From Candidatus Kapaibacterium sp. (GTDB taxonomy: Bacteria > Bacteroidota > Ignavibacteria > Kapaibacteriales > UBA961), in NCBI GenBank assembly GCA_023259575.1, contig JALRHN010000017.1:1-20454 (forward strand): a stretch of DNA of 20,454 nucleotides. The letters run 5' to 3'. How positions within the stretch are numbered: the first letter of the stretch is position 1; every line of letters begins with the position of its first letter. Shown here piece after piece: positions 14,901 through 20,454 of this stretch. The position numbers were made by a program, and so were the translations under genes. The notes under the pieces were generated by a model. That model did no database searches and was not told the origin of the DNA. It worked only from the letters and a program-made list of their open reading frames with translations.

Positions 14901-16222
14901 TCTTTGGACAAAACAGCTCAAAGGTTATCCCAAAATGGTATTATCCAATGTGCTATAGTAATACTACTGTCACTGGGGATTTTGACAAAAATGGGAAAGT
15001 AGATTTTGGTTTTGGCGATGGGAACAAAACTATTTTTGCAGAGTTTGACAATGTATCAATACAAGATATTCCTCTGGGATTACAAGCTATATCCTTGAAT
15101 GACTCCACTGCTATTATCAATTGGAAAGGAAATGCTGATTTTTATGAAATATATATTCAAGAAAATCCTGGTCCGAATCAATTAGACATTGCACTTGTAG
15201 ATTCCACATCTCTGCAATCATTTGCTGTATCTGGATTAAAAAATAATACCTTATATAGGTTTTTTGTAAAAGCTCTATTTAATAATGGCAATGCTAGCAA
15301 TCTTTCTCGTGGCGCAGACTGTTATATCCATTCTCCTATTAAAGCAATTGAAGTTTTAGCGCATTCCGAATCTGAATTACAGACTTTAAAGGTTGAATTC
15401 TCAGGATATATTTCTTCAAATTTTATTCCTTCGAATACCTTTTCGATGTTATCTCATAATGATCTTATTATTAATTCTGCTATACCCAGTGGTGAAAAGT
15501 CTGTTGTTCTTACTTTATCTAAGCCATTAAGTCAAAGCACAAGATATTCACTAATTTGTCGCTCATTTACAGATTTCTTTGGTTCACCTACTATTATAGA
15601 TACAATTACTTTTATAACTGATTCCTTAAGTATTCCGGATCAAGAGCTATATATCACAAAAGCAACAATTGTAAATGCATCTACAATTAACGTAACATTT
15701 TCAGATATTCTTGATAGTTCTTCAGCATCTACTAATAATTATTATTCAATCGAACCTTTTGGAACAATTAATTCCGTATCTGTACTTGGGAATATTGCCA
15801 CATTATTATTAGATCCTTCAAAACCGTTAATCCCAAATGGAAAAGAGTATCTTATTACATGCAATTCTTTAGTCTCAAATAATGGAAAAAAGTTAACGCA
15901 AGGTTCTGGCAGAATGATAGGATTTACCTTAACAGGTCAAGCTGATAATGCTTTTGCTTATCCACAGCCATGGTATATTGGAAAAAATCCATATATATAT
16001 TTTGCTGGCCTTCCACCCGAGGCATTTATAAAGATATATTCTATCAACGGTGATATCTTGGCTACATTATCAGAAAATGATGGGAATGGTGGCATAAAAT
16101 GGAATGGTAAACTTAATAATGGCGAGGAATTAACTTCTGGAGTTTATCTATTTTCTGTTCAAGACATGTCCACTAATAATGAAAAAGCACCTGTCTTAAA
16201 GAAGTTTACCATTATAAAATAG
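11915..16222 (+). CDS. Secreted subtilisin-like (S8) serine protease with FG-GAP-like repeats and T9SS-type sorting domain
   Basis: 1435 residues from ATG 11915 (an adjacent ATG at 11918 is equally possible; the upstream TTG at 11912 is not needed). Domains: signal peptide (about 20-41, ending SVAS), propeptide-like region (42-135), S8 catalytic domain (about 140-470) with triad Asp171 (VAVIDTG), His258 (GHGTSVAG), Ser412 (GTSASAP) and oxyanion Asn350 (SSAGN), including an Asp/Asn-rich calcium-binding-like insert (about 190-235). Then beta-rich region (480-680), five FG-GAP/VCBS-like Dx[DN]xDG repeats (745-1040: GDSNGDG, YDIDKDG, DFDKDG, DIDGDG, DFDKNG), a fibronectin III domain (1051-1134), two SbsA-type Ig-like domains (1144-1340), and a C-terminal FlgD/Por-like sorting domain (1349-1435; FIKIYSINGDIL, WNGKLNNGEELTSGVYLF). 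It should cross the outer membrane by type IX secretion. No PorV/GldN-like gene is adjacent. Confidence 0.93.
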   Translation: MMCLSTKINNSFCAFTFRINRTCLYILPILFVFCCTKSVASDVIVHCSAENKNNLKTLAVEQQWRISFPFEILSKKINSKQESSLSSSQLHAFNALLQYAIISIPDTNNSKHILRQSGLCDYIGDNHKYSLDNSDTPNDSLWGSQWFMERIGLPEAWGITRGDNVLVAVIDTGCDIKHKDLSPNIWVNPKEDINKNGIFDPWPISETRDGVYGDLNNIDDDNNGWTDDIAGYDIVDQFIPNIGDFAFPDPFIEDEQGHGTSVAGIIGAVTNNTIGISGIAPTCKLLNIRAFDATGNAEEDDIAMAIVYAAMQKSKVICMSFGDIVYSPLTADAIAFAYSMNCVLISSAGNDGNSLRRYPASYSHVMAIGATTQNDNKASFSSYGSHISLSAPGIAIPTTARNNTYKNFQGTSASAPIVAGAAALLISQNPNRKNSDIQGILQSSAKDIGEVNWDPLYGAGRVDILSALQLTGTFSAGIQSPKNDIEIIQDSNGSFPIIGSTGIPLFSSWSLEYGYGELPNSWTVLQKDSSQRVINDTLGFLPLQSLIDTTITIKLSIKQTTNKTIEYRNRIHAVSSNNPLSLVSFIADSAWIDNKKSTIIRLFFSRACRVSLQIRQKSTNDPWSYYADDDRTTIEHSLIINDSKSGLYDCRIFAKTSYDSLIIDTVCRISEEFAPLTGVIGKDYSLPMTFLYPSMSFLDNSNIPTIIGTDYSTGTYGDTKIYSFANSKFTCTDSIKQSWIVKGIGDSNGDGVLEILCHSLGEARLFSKEPNGMSNFTKILFSELQIPSGISNLKEFWTAGMYDIDKDGLDDILGFSDTSLLVFSYKNNKYFLLAQAPNSSPRGPNGSPNSMRPPKIACADFDKDGKVEIAYGDTDGDFMVFEYENGAFTQTFSLQTDQSGATEFTGAPDIDGDGTPELLFGRYASPSINAFREYSTPLWTFSLLKSFADNSFTSIHEEKIYGVRAGLDYKNGTSCANIDAIPGDEIIINAFPNLYIFGQNSSKVIPKWYYPMCYSNTTVTGDFDKNGKVDFGFGDGNKTIFAEFDNVSIQDIPLGLQAISLNDSTAIINWKGNADFYEIYIQENPGPNQLDIALVDSTSLQSFAVSGLKNNTLYRFFVKALFNNGNASNLSRGADCYIHSPIKAIEVLAHSESELQTLKVEFSGYISSNFIPSNTFSMLSHNDLIINSAIPSGEKSVVLTLSKPLSQSTRYSLICRSFTDFFGSPTIIDTITFITDSLSIPDQELYITKATIVNASTINVTFSDILDSSSASTNNYYSIEPFGTINSVSVLGNIATLLLDPSKPLIPNGKEYLITCNSLVSNNGKKLTQGSGRMIGFTLTGQADNAFAYPQPWYIGKNPYIYFAGLPPEAFIKIYSINGDILATLSENDGNGGIKWNGKLNNGEELTSGVYLFSVQDMSTNNEKAPVLKKFTIIK

Positions 16223-16250
16223 ATTATCAAAAAAACATAATGAAACAATA

Positions 16251-16356
16251 ATATTTAGGTAATATTCAATAGCCTAATTTTAACTATCGTAATTGATAGC
16301 ACCGATGATTAGATCACACACATCTAATATCGGAGGGAAGTCTACACACACTTCCT
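16251..16356 (+). other. Tandem hairpin cluster with two ACACACA loops; possible structured RNA
   Basis: The untranslated stretch after the subtilase stop holds four consecutive dyads: TTAGG (16255-16259)/CCTAA (16273-16277); CTATC (16284-16288)/GATAG (16295-16299) with a 6-nt loop; CCGAT-G-ATTAGAT (16302-16314)/ATCTAATATCGG (16322-16333), 12 bp with one bulged G and a CACACAC loop; and GGGAAG (16335-16340)/CTTCCT (16351-16356) with a TCTACACACA loop. None is followed by a T tract, so they are not ordinary terminators; a terminator comes just afterwards at 16373. It could be the structured 3' UTR of the subtilase mRNA, a 3'-derived small RNA, or a leader of the next gene. I recognise no known RNA family. 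Confidence 0.4.
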
Positions 16357-16358
16357 GA
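16305..16358 (+). CDS. Possible 17-codon leader ORF inside the hairpin cluster
   Basis: ATG at 16305 opens a frame encoding MIRSHTSNIGGKSTHTS, whose TGA stop directly abuts the ATG at 16359. It spans the two ACACACA-loop hairpins, which encode the HTS and THTS segments. No Shine-Dalgarno sequence was found. A frame this short is expected by chance, so it is listed only because of its position before a terminator-like hairpin and the next gene. Confidence 0.15.
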   Translation: MIRSHTSNIGGKSTHTS

Positions 16359-16372
16359 ATGCGCAAAAGAAC

Positions 16373-16403
16373 AAAGCCGTATTCTTTATTGAATATGGCT
16401 TTT
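16373..16403 (+). terminator. Intrinsic terminator between subtilase and hydrolase genes
   Basis: AAAGCCGTATTC (16373-16384) pairs with GAATATGGCTTT (16391-16402), 12 bp with one G-U and a TTTATT loop, followed by a T-rich TATATTTATT. Shape and loop size resemble the terminator at 10461-10492. It lies 150 bp beyond the subtilase stop and inside the longest possible frame of the next gene, arguing for a later start of that gene. Confidence 0.75.
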
Positions 16404-16460
16404 ATATTTATTCTGTCAAACTGCTATTTTAAAACTTCACTTTACATTTATTTGTTTACT

Positions 16461-17336
16461 ATGAATCAATTATTCTCTTCAACTGGCTTAAAACATATCA
16501 TTGTTACAGATACTGAAAAAGAAGTCGACTTTAATGTATTAGTTCAATACCCAACACTATCTGAGCCACATATTGAACATATTGGTCCTTATTATTTTCA
16601 GGGATTAAAAGATGCTTCTATAGCCGAGGGTATGTTCCCATTAATTCTGATTTCTCATGGCAATAGTGGATCTCATTTGATTTATAGAAGTATTACAACA
16701 GAATTAGCTAAAAATGGGTGTATTGTTGCAATGATTGAGCATTACGGAAATAATAGGAATGACAATCATTTAGGTGAGTCTTTAGAGAATCTGGTATTAA
16801 GACCTAAACATTGCAGCTTAACTATTGATGCTTTATTATCTTCTGACTTTAAAGATTCCATTGACAATGATAAAATTGGAATAATTGGTCATTCATTTGG
16901 GGGATATACTGCTTTAGCTTTAGCAGGCGGAAAACCGTTTACAAAAGAAGGCGATATGGTTGATGTAAAAAAAGACAAAAGAATAAAGACAATTGTTCTT
17001 ATGGCTCCAGCAGCTGCTTTTTTTATGATGCCTCATTCTTTGTGCGAAGTAGATATACCTATTCAAGTATTTATTGCTGAAAAAGATGAATTTATACCTC
17101 CTGTTTTTTCTGCTGATACGATCCTTTCTAAAGAAATACATAATCGTGAAAAATTAGATATTCATATTATAGAAAATGCTGGACACTTTGCTTTTATAAC
17201 TCCTTTTCCAGAACATATGAATTCTCCACAATTTTTGCCATCTACAGATCCAAGCGGATTTAATAGAAGTGAATTTCATCAATCTCTTCCACATACAATT
17301 AAAGAATTTCTTTTCTTGCATTTATATGAACTATGA
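16461..17336 (+). CDS. Alpha/beta hydrolase of the dienelactone hydrolase/PAF-acetylhydrolase-like group
   Basis: 291 residues from the ATG at 16461. It begins with a strand pattern typical of this group (VDFNVLVQYPT), then the oxyanion motif LILISHGNSG (about 61-70), the nucleophile elbow GHSFGG (Ser145), acid AEKDEFIPP (Asp209) and the catalytic histidine in ENAGHFAF (His242). A complete triad suggests an active esterase or lipase-like enzyme, substrate unknown. Start choice: the frame extends upstream to 16359 and would add a hydrophobic N-terminus (MAFIFILSNC) that looks like a lipoprotein signal with an atypical LSNC lipobox, but that stretch contains the terminator at 16373-16403, so the later Met is preferred. 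A lipid-anchored form from 16359 is not excluded. Its stop overlaps the ATG of the porin gene (ATGA), so the two are probably co-translated. Confidence 0.87.
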   Translation: MNQLFSSTGLKHIIVTDTEKEVDFNVLVQYPTLSEPHIEHIGPYYFQGLKDASIAEGMFPLILISHGNSGSHLIYRSITTELAKNGCIVAMIEHYGNNRNDNHLGESLENLVLRPKHCSLTIDALLSSDFKDSIDNDKIGIIGHSFGGYTALALAGGKPFTKEGDMVDVKKDKRIKTIVLMAPAAAFFMMPHSLCEVDIPIQVFIAEKDEFIPPVFSADTILSKEIHNREKLDIHIIENAGHFAFITPFPEHMNSPQFLPSTDPSGFNRSEFHQSLPHTIKEFLFLHLYEL

Positions 17337-18421
17337 TTGAGAACAATGACACTTCAAATCATAGACTACTGTCTATATCCTTGCTATTGATTTTACACAT
17401 TTCAATAGTTAAAAGTGAAGAACTGATACCGGAGAATACCGTTACTTTCAGTGGTTATGCTGAACTATATTATACTTTTGATCGCACAAATAAACAGAGT
17501 GATATTAAAGGGGATTTTATTGTTAATCATAAAAGAAATAATAGTCTTTCTACTAATATTTTGATTGGTAAGGCTGCATATACGAATAAATCTTTCAGAA
17601 GTACATTAGGTTTGATGATTGGAGATTATTCTACATTCAATCTTATCAATGAAAAAGAGTGGGCAAAACATATATATGAAGCCCAAGCTGGATTATTACT
17701 TTCTTCCAATAAAAACATATGGTTAGATATTGGAATTATGCCTTCTCATATCGGTTTTGAAAGTGTAATCGGCAAAGATTGTTGGAATGCAACTAGAAGC
17801 ATTTTAGCAGAAAATTCACCTTATTATGAAACCGGAGCAAAAATTTCTTATACCTCTGAAGACACAGATTTTCAGTCTTCTTTATTATTCTTACATGGAT
17901 GGCAAAATATTTCAGCACATAATCTTAGTTCATTTCCAGCAATTGGAATTCAGATTCAAAGTAAATTGAATAAGAATACTATTCTTAATTACAGTAATTA
18001 TATCGGGTATTCTAAACCCGAGTACCCTAACAAGATAAGAACATATCATAATTTTTATCTTATACTTGGACAAGATAATAGACTTTCTTTTATAACTGGA
18101 TTAGACATAGGCACTGACAATAAAAATAATCAATATGATATTTGGTTTTCGCCTATACTCATAGCAAGATATACAATCACCCCCACTATTCAAGCCTCTT
18201 GTAGATTAGAGTATTTCAATGATTCTAAAGGACTTATCATCCCCACTAATGATATACGTGGTTTTAATATGAAAGGATTTTCAACAAATGTGGATTATCA
18301 TATCTACAAAGATTGTCTAATTAGGATAGAAGGAAAATTGTTTCATTCTGACACAGAAATTCTAGGAACAAAAGAACAATCTAATCTCTCAATTACATCA
18401 AGCATTTCTTATACTTTTTAG
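17333..18421 (+). CDS. Outer-membrane beta-barrel protein, BBP2-type putative porin
   Basis: 362 residues. A signal peptide (hydrophobic LLSISLLLILHISIV, likely cut after VKS at about 28) is followed by alternating amphipathic strands and a final Phe (SISYTF), the usual BAM recognition end. The central stretch IYEAQAGLLLSSNKNIWLDIGIMPSHIGFESVIGKDCWNATRSILAENSPYYETGAKISYTS matches the hallmark of the BBP2 family of putative outer-membrane porins common in Bacteroidota. Transported substrate unknown. Its ATG overlaps the hydrolase stop by 4 bp, suggesting a common transcript and a shared nutrient- or envelope-related role. No TonB box or plug is present. The downstream neighbour is convergent, 89 bp away, with no convincing terminator between. 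Confidence 0.88.
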   Translation: MIENNDTSNHRLLSISLLLILHISIVKSEELIPENTVTFSGYAELYYTFDRTNKQSDIKGDFIVNHKRNNSLSTNILIGKAAYTNKSFRSTLGLMIGDYSTFNLINEKEWAKHIYEAQAGLLLSSNKNIWLDIGIMPSHIGFESVIGKDCWNATRSILAENSPYYETGAKISYTSEDTDFQSSLLFLHGWQNISAHNLSSFPAIGIQIQSKLNKNTILNYSNYIGYSKPEYPNKIRTYHNFYLILGQDNRLSFITGLDIGTDNKNNQYDIWFSPILIARYTITPTIQASCRLEYFNDSKGLIIPTNDIRGFNMKGFSTNVDYHIYKDCLIRIEGKLFHSDTEILGTKEQSNLSITSSISYTF

Positions 18422-18510
18422 TGTACGAATCAGTATCCCCCAGCTTATAATAAGAATACATATATAACAATCCCCTTTCAATACTAGCAATACTTGCAAT
18501 TTCTAATTAC

Positions 18511-18789
18511 CTATATATTAATTCTTTTGACAGATTTCCAAGAAATATCATTTTCAGTTGATTGATATTCAATCTTGCTACCCCTAATTTTAACACTAAT
18601 AACACTTACAGAAGTATTAAGAATATCATGAGGTTCACTATCTATTTTTATTCTTTTGGCAATAAGACAAGGAGTTTCTTTGCCATGCTCATCAACTGAA
18701 ACATAACGATCGATGATTTCTACACGATGATTTTGTAGAGTAATAAAGATATCGCCCGGCATTGGGTCAGCCAATGGATTTCTAATCAT
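18511..18789 (-). CDS. Small protein of unknown function coupled to the DsbD-type gene
   Basis: 92 residues, no signal peptide, no transmembrane helix and no cysteine pair (one Cys at about 41). I do not recognise a family. The N-terminal part (ADPMPGDIFITLQNHRVEIIDRYVSV) reads as beta strands of a small SH3-like or KOW-like barrel, followed by a second strand-rich half; this fold guess is weak. The ATG overlaps the TGA stop of the DsbD-type gene (ATGA), which supports real translation by coupling. It ends 89 bp from the convergent porin gene. Because it shares a message with a membrane electron transporter but lacks export signals, it is probably cytoplasmic. Confidence 0.65.
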   Translation of the reverse strand: MIRNPLADPMPGDIFITLQNHRVEIIDRYVSVDEHGKETPCLIAKRIKIDSEPHDILNTSVSVISVKIRGSKIEYQSTENDISWKSVKRINI

Positions 18790-20454
18790 GGCAATGCTTT
18801 TTTCAAGAAATTCTGAAATTTTTCTGTGTCTGGAGTATATCCAGTTTGATCGATTAATTGTCCTTGAGGTGTAAGCATTACATATAAAGGTAATTCAGCA
18901 GATTTGTATTCATCTTGCATCATTTTTTCATTTGCTTTATCTTCTGGTTTATCGCGGTCTGTATACATTCTTACCTTAATCATTTTATCCATTAAGGCTG
19001 CGATTGCCGGACGTGGAAAGACATTTTTTTCCATTTTACGACAATTTGTACATGTAACACCAGTAAAGTCTAAAAATATAGGCTGATTTTTTTCTTTTGC
19101 TAATTTTAGGGCAGCTTGGAAATCTTCTGTCCACTCTTCTTCCTTAGTTTCAGTAGTACCACCCATAGATGCTGTAGCAATAGGAGTAGCAGAATCTGAA
19201 TAGATAAACGATTCGAATTCTCCAACGCTTCTTCCATTCATTCCTTGTAATAAATAGAAAGACATAGATGCAAACAGAAGTGCAAATACTAATCGTGGCG
19301 CACTAATATTTTGAATTGGTGAATCGAGTTTTAATCTATATAATCCAAGGATATACAAGGTTATTAATAGTCCACAACCAACCCAAAAGGCAAGTATTGT
19401 TTCTCTAGAAAGCAATCCTAATTCCCAGGTAGCATCCATTCTACTTAAATAACTAATTGCCAATGCTAATTCTAAAAATCCAAGCACTACCTTTACATTA
19501 TTCATCCAAGTACCTGCTTTTGGCATTTTAGATAATCGTGAGGGAAATAATGCTAATAAAAAGAATGGTAAAGCGAATGCCCCAGAAAAACCTAACATAC
19601 CAAGCATAGGATAGAATAAGTCTCCTTCGCCTCCTTTAACTGCACTTGCTGCTTCTCCAAATGCTGCTGCTACAAATCCAAGTGTACATGTAAATGACGT
19701 GATAGAAAATGTTATACCCATTAACAATACGCTTCCAAAGCTATTACCTTTTGAAGAAGCTGAGTTTAGTTTATTTAATAAACTTGTGGGCAACATAATC
19801 TCGAATGCACCGAACAAATTAAATGCAAAAAGGATAAAGATTGAAGCTAAAAAGATATTCATCCATGGATTATTTGCAAAATTTCTTATGCCTGCAGCAT
19901 TAGAAAGTAAAGCAAATAATAATCCTAAAATTGTAAATGTTGCAATAATTCCAGTTGCAAAAACCAATGAATCTGCAACACTTTTAGCGCTAGCTTTTTC
20001 TGCCCTTTTAGTAAAAAATGAAACCGTAATTGGAATCATTGGATACACGCAAGGAGTGGTTAAAGCTGCAAATCCTGCTAAAATGGCAGCCCACAAAAAT
20101 GAAAAAACACCATCTTCTTTAGCTTGATTATATTCTGCTTGAGATTCGGTAACACCCGACTTTTGTACATCTTTCTTTATTGGAGTTGATGCACTCTTTT
20201 GAGCATTGGTTTCGGAATTATTTGTTGTATCATCTGAAATATATGATGCTAAAGTGCCTTCTAGATTTGAAGTATCCGAAGATGTTTGTAATGCTTCTTG
20301 AGTAATCGTGAATGTGATTGGATACTTTTTACTTGGATATGTACAAATACCTTCATCTGTACAAACTTGAGATTCAACCAAGAGAGAATCTTTATAAATC
20401 CCTTTTTTGAGAGTATTCTTAACGATTACAGGAACAAGCATAGAAACTTTACCA
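18786..20454 (-). CDS. dsbD: DsbD-type protein-disulfide reductase (5' end beyond window)
   Basis: Moves electrons from cytoplasmic thioredoxin across the inner membrane to periplasmic thiol proteins. The frame stays open to the window edge, so the N-terminus is missing; numbering here is from the Met at 20441. Seen in order: the end of the N-terminal immunoglobulin-like domain with Cys27 and Cys33 (QVCTDEGIC); a Ser/Thr-rich linker (50-110); eight transmembrane helices (about 113-400) with Cys131 in TTPCVYPMIP and Cys252 in FTCTLGF, the membrane redox pair; and a C-terminal thioredoxin-like domain (about 435-551) with DFTGVTCTNCRKMEKNVF (Cys464, Cys467), usually TGWxCxNC in the family. All three redox modules are therefore present. 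Its stop overlaps the start of the 92-residue gene. Confidence 0.93.
   Translation of the reverse strand, partial: GKVSMLVPVIVKNTLKKGIYKDSLLVESQVCTDEGICTYPSKKYPITFTITQEALQTSSDTSNLEGTLASYISDDTTNNSETNAQKSASTPIKKDVQKSGVTESQAEYNQAKEDGVFSFLWAAILAGFAALTTPCVYPMIPITVSFFTKRAEKASAKSVADSLVFATGIIATFTILGLLFALLSNAAGIRNFANNPWMNIFLASIFILFAFNLFGAFEIMLPTSLLNKLNSASSKGNSFGSVLLMGITFSITSFTCTLGFVAAAFGEAASAVKGGEGDLFYPMLGMLGFSGAFALPFFLLALFPSRLSKMPKAGTWMNNVKVVLGFLELALAISYLSRMDATWELGLLSRETILAFWVGCGLLITLYILGLYRLKLDSPIQNISAPRLVFALLFASMSFYLLQGMNGRSVGEFESFIYSDSATPIATASMGGTTETKEEEWTEDFQAALKLAKEKNQPIFLDFTGVTCTNCRKMEKNVFPRPAIAALMDKMIKVRMYTDRDKPEDKANEKMMQDEYKSAELPLYVMLTPQGQLIDQTGYTPDTEKFQNFLKKALP

Noticed and set aside
18003..18026. 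Inverted repeats TCGGGT/ACCCGA and GGGTA/TACCC within the porin gene
   Set aside because: Short, mutually exclusive stems inside a coding region without a T tract; probably chance.
19699..20127. 142-codon plus-strand open frame opposite the DsbD-type gene
   Set aside because: It lies wholly antisense to the transmembrane region of DsbD, whose motifs are clear; its composition reflects the complement of hydrophobic codons.
1..20454. CRISPR array, tRNA, rRNA, insertion sequence or phage genes
   Set aside because: No regularly spaced repeats, cloverleaf-like segments, transposase or integrase motifs were seen; spacers are short and genes are housekeeping or envelope types.

Overview
The window is AT-rich (by eye about two thirds A+T) and densely packed. 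It looks like a bacterial chromosome segment from the Bacteroidota/Chlorobiota (FCB) side of the tree. The support is a subtilase ending in a type IX secretion (Por/FlgD-like) sorting domain, a BBP2-type putative outer-membrane porin, a histone H1/Hc1-like small protein behind RNase G, a DUF6544-type protein, several starts with no visible Shine-Dalgarno sequence, and TAnnTTTG boxes upstream of two genes. An Ignavibacteria/Kapabacteria-like member is my best guess, but this is inference from gene content. No tRNA, rRNA, CRISPR array, transposase, integrase or prophage gene is visible.

Layout. 14-1153 (+): cysteine desulfurase. It runs tail-to-tail, 1 bp apart, into a minus-strand operon at 1155-3480 read as grpE, dnaJ, then a membrane-anchored helix-hairpin-helix protein. 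A divergent 175-bp spacer follows. 3656-6701 (+): RNase E/G with a large insertion in its S1 domain, a 77-residue Hc1-like protein 16 bp behind it, and a membrane-anchored DUF6544-like protein. 6814-8145 (+): an isolated nuoF with its own candidate promoter and a clear terminator. 8233-8793 (+): DJ-1/PfpI protein, overlapping tail-to-tail by 4 bp with a minus-strand pair (phoH, then a GTG-started methyltransferase). 10461-11821 (-): a coiled-coil lipoprotein followed by a secreted coiled-coil LysM protein, closed by a strong terminator. 11915-16222 (+): a very large secreted subtilase. 16223-16403: an unusual run of RNA hairpins ending in a terminator. 16461-18421 (+): an alpha/beta hydrolase overlapping a BBP2 porin by 4 bp. 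18511-20454 (-): a DsbD-type thiol-disulfide transporter, cut by the window edge, overlapping a 92-residue protein of unknown function.

Functional themes are protein quality control (GrpE/DnaJ), sulfur transfer and thiol chemistry (cysteine desulfurase, DsbD), RNA metabolism (RNase G, PhoH), respiration (NuoF) and envelope biology (lipoprotein, LysM protein, T9SS-type protease, porin). I found no obvious new defence or metabolic system. The least ordinary features are the hairpin cluster at 16251-16403 with two identical-looking ACACACA loops, a Gly-to-Cys change in the FMN-binding loop of NuoF, the roughly 140-residue S1 insertion in RNase G, and the SEVVP tail shared by the two adjacent coiled-coil envelope proteins.
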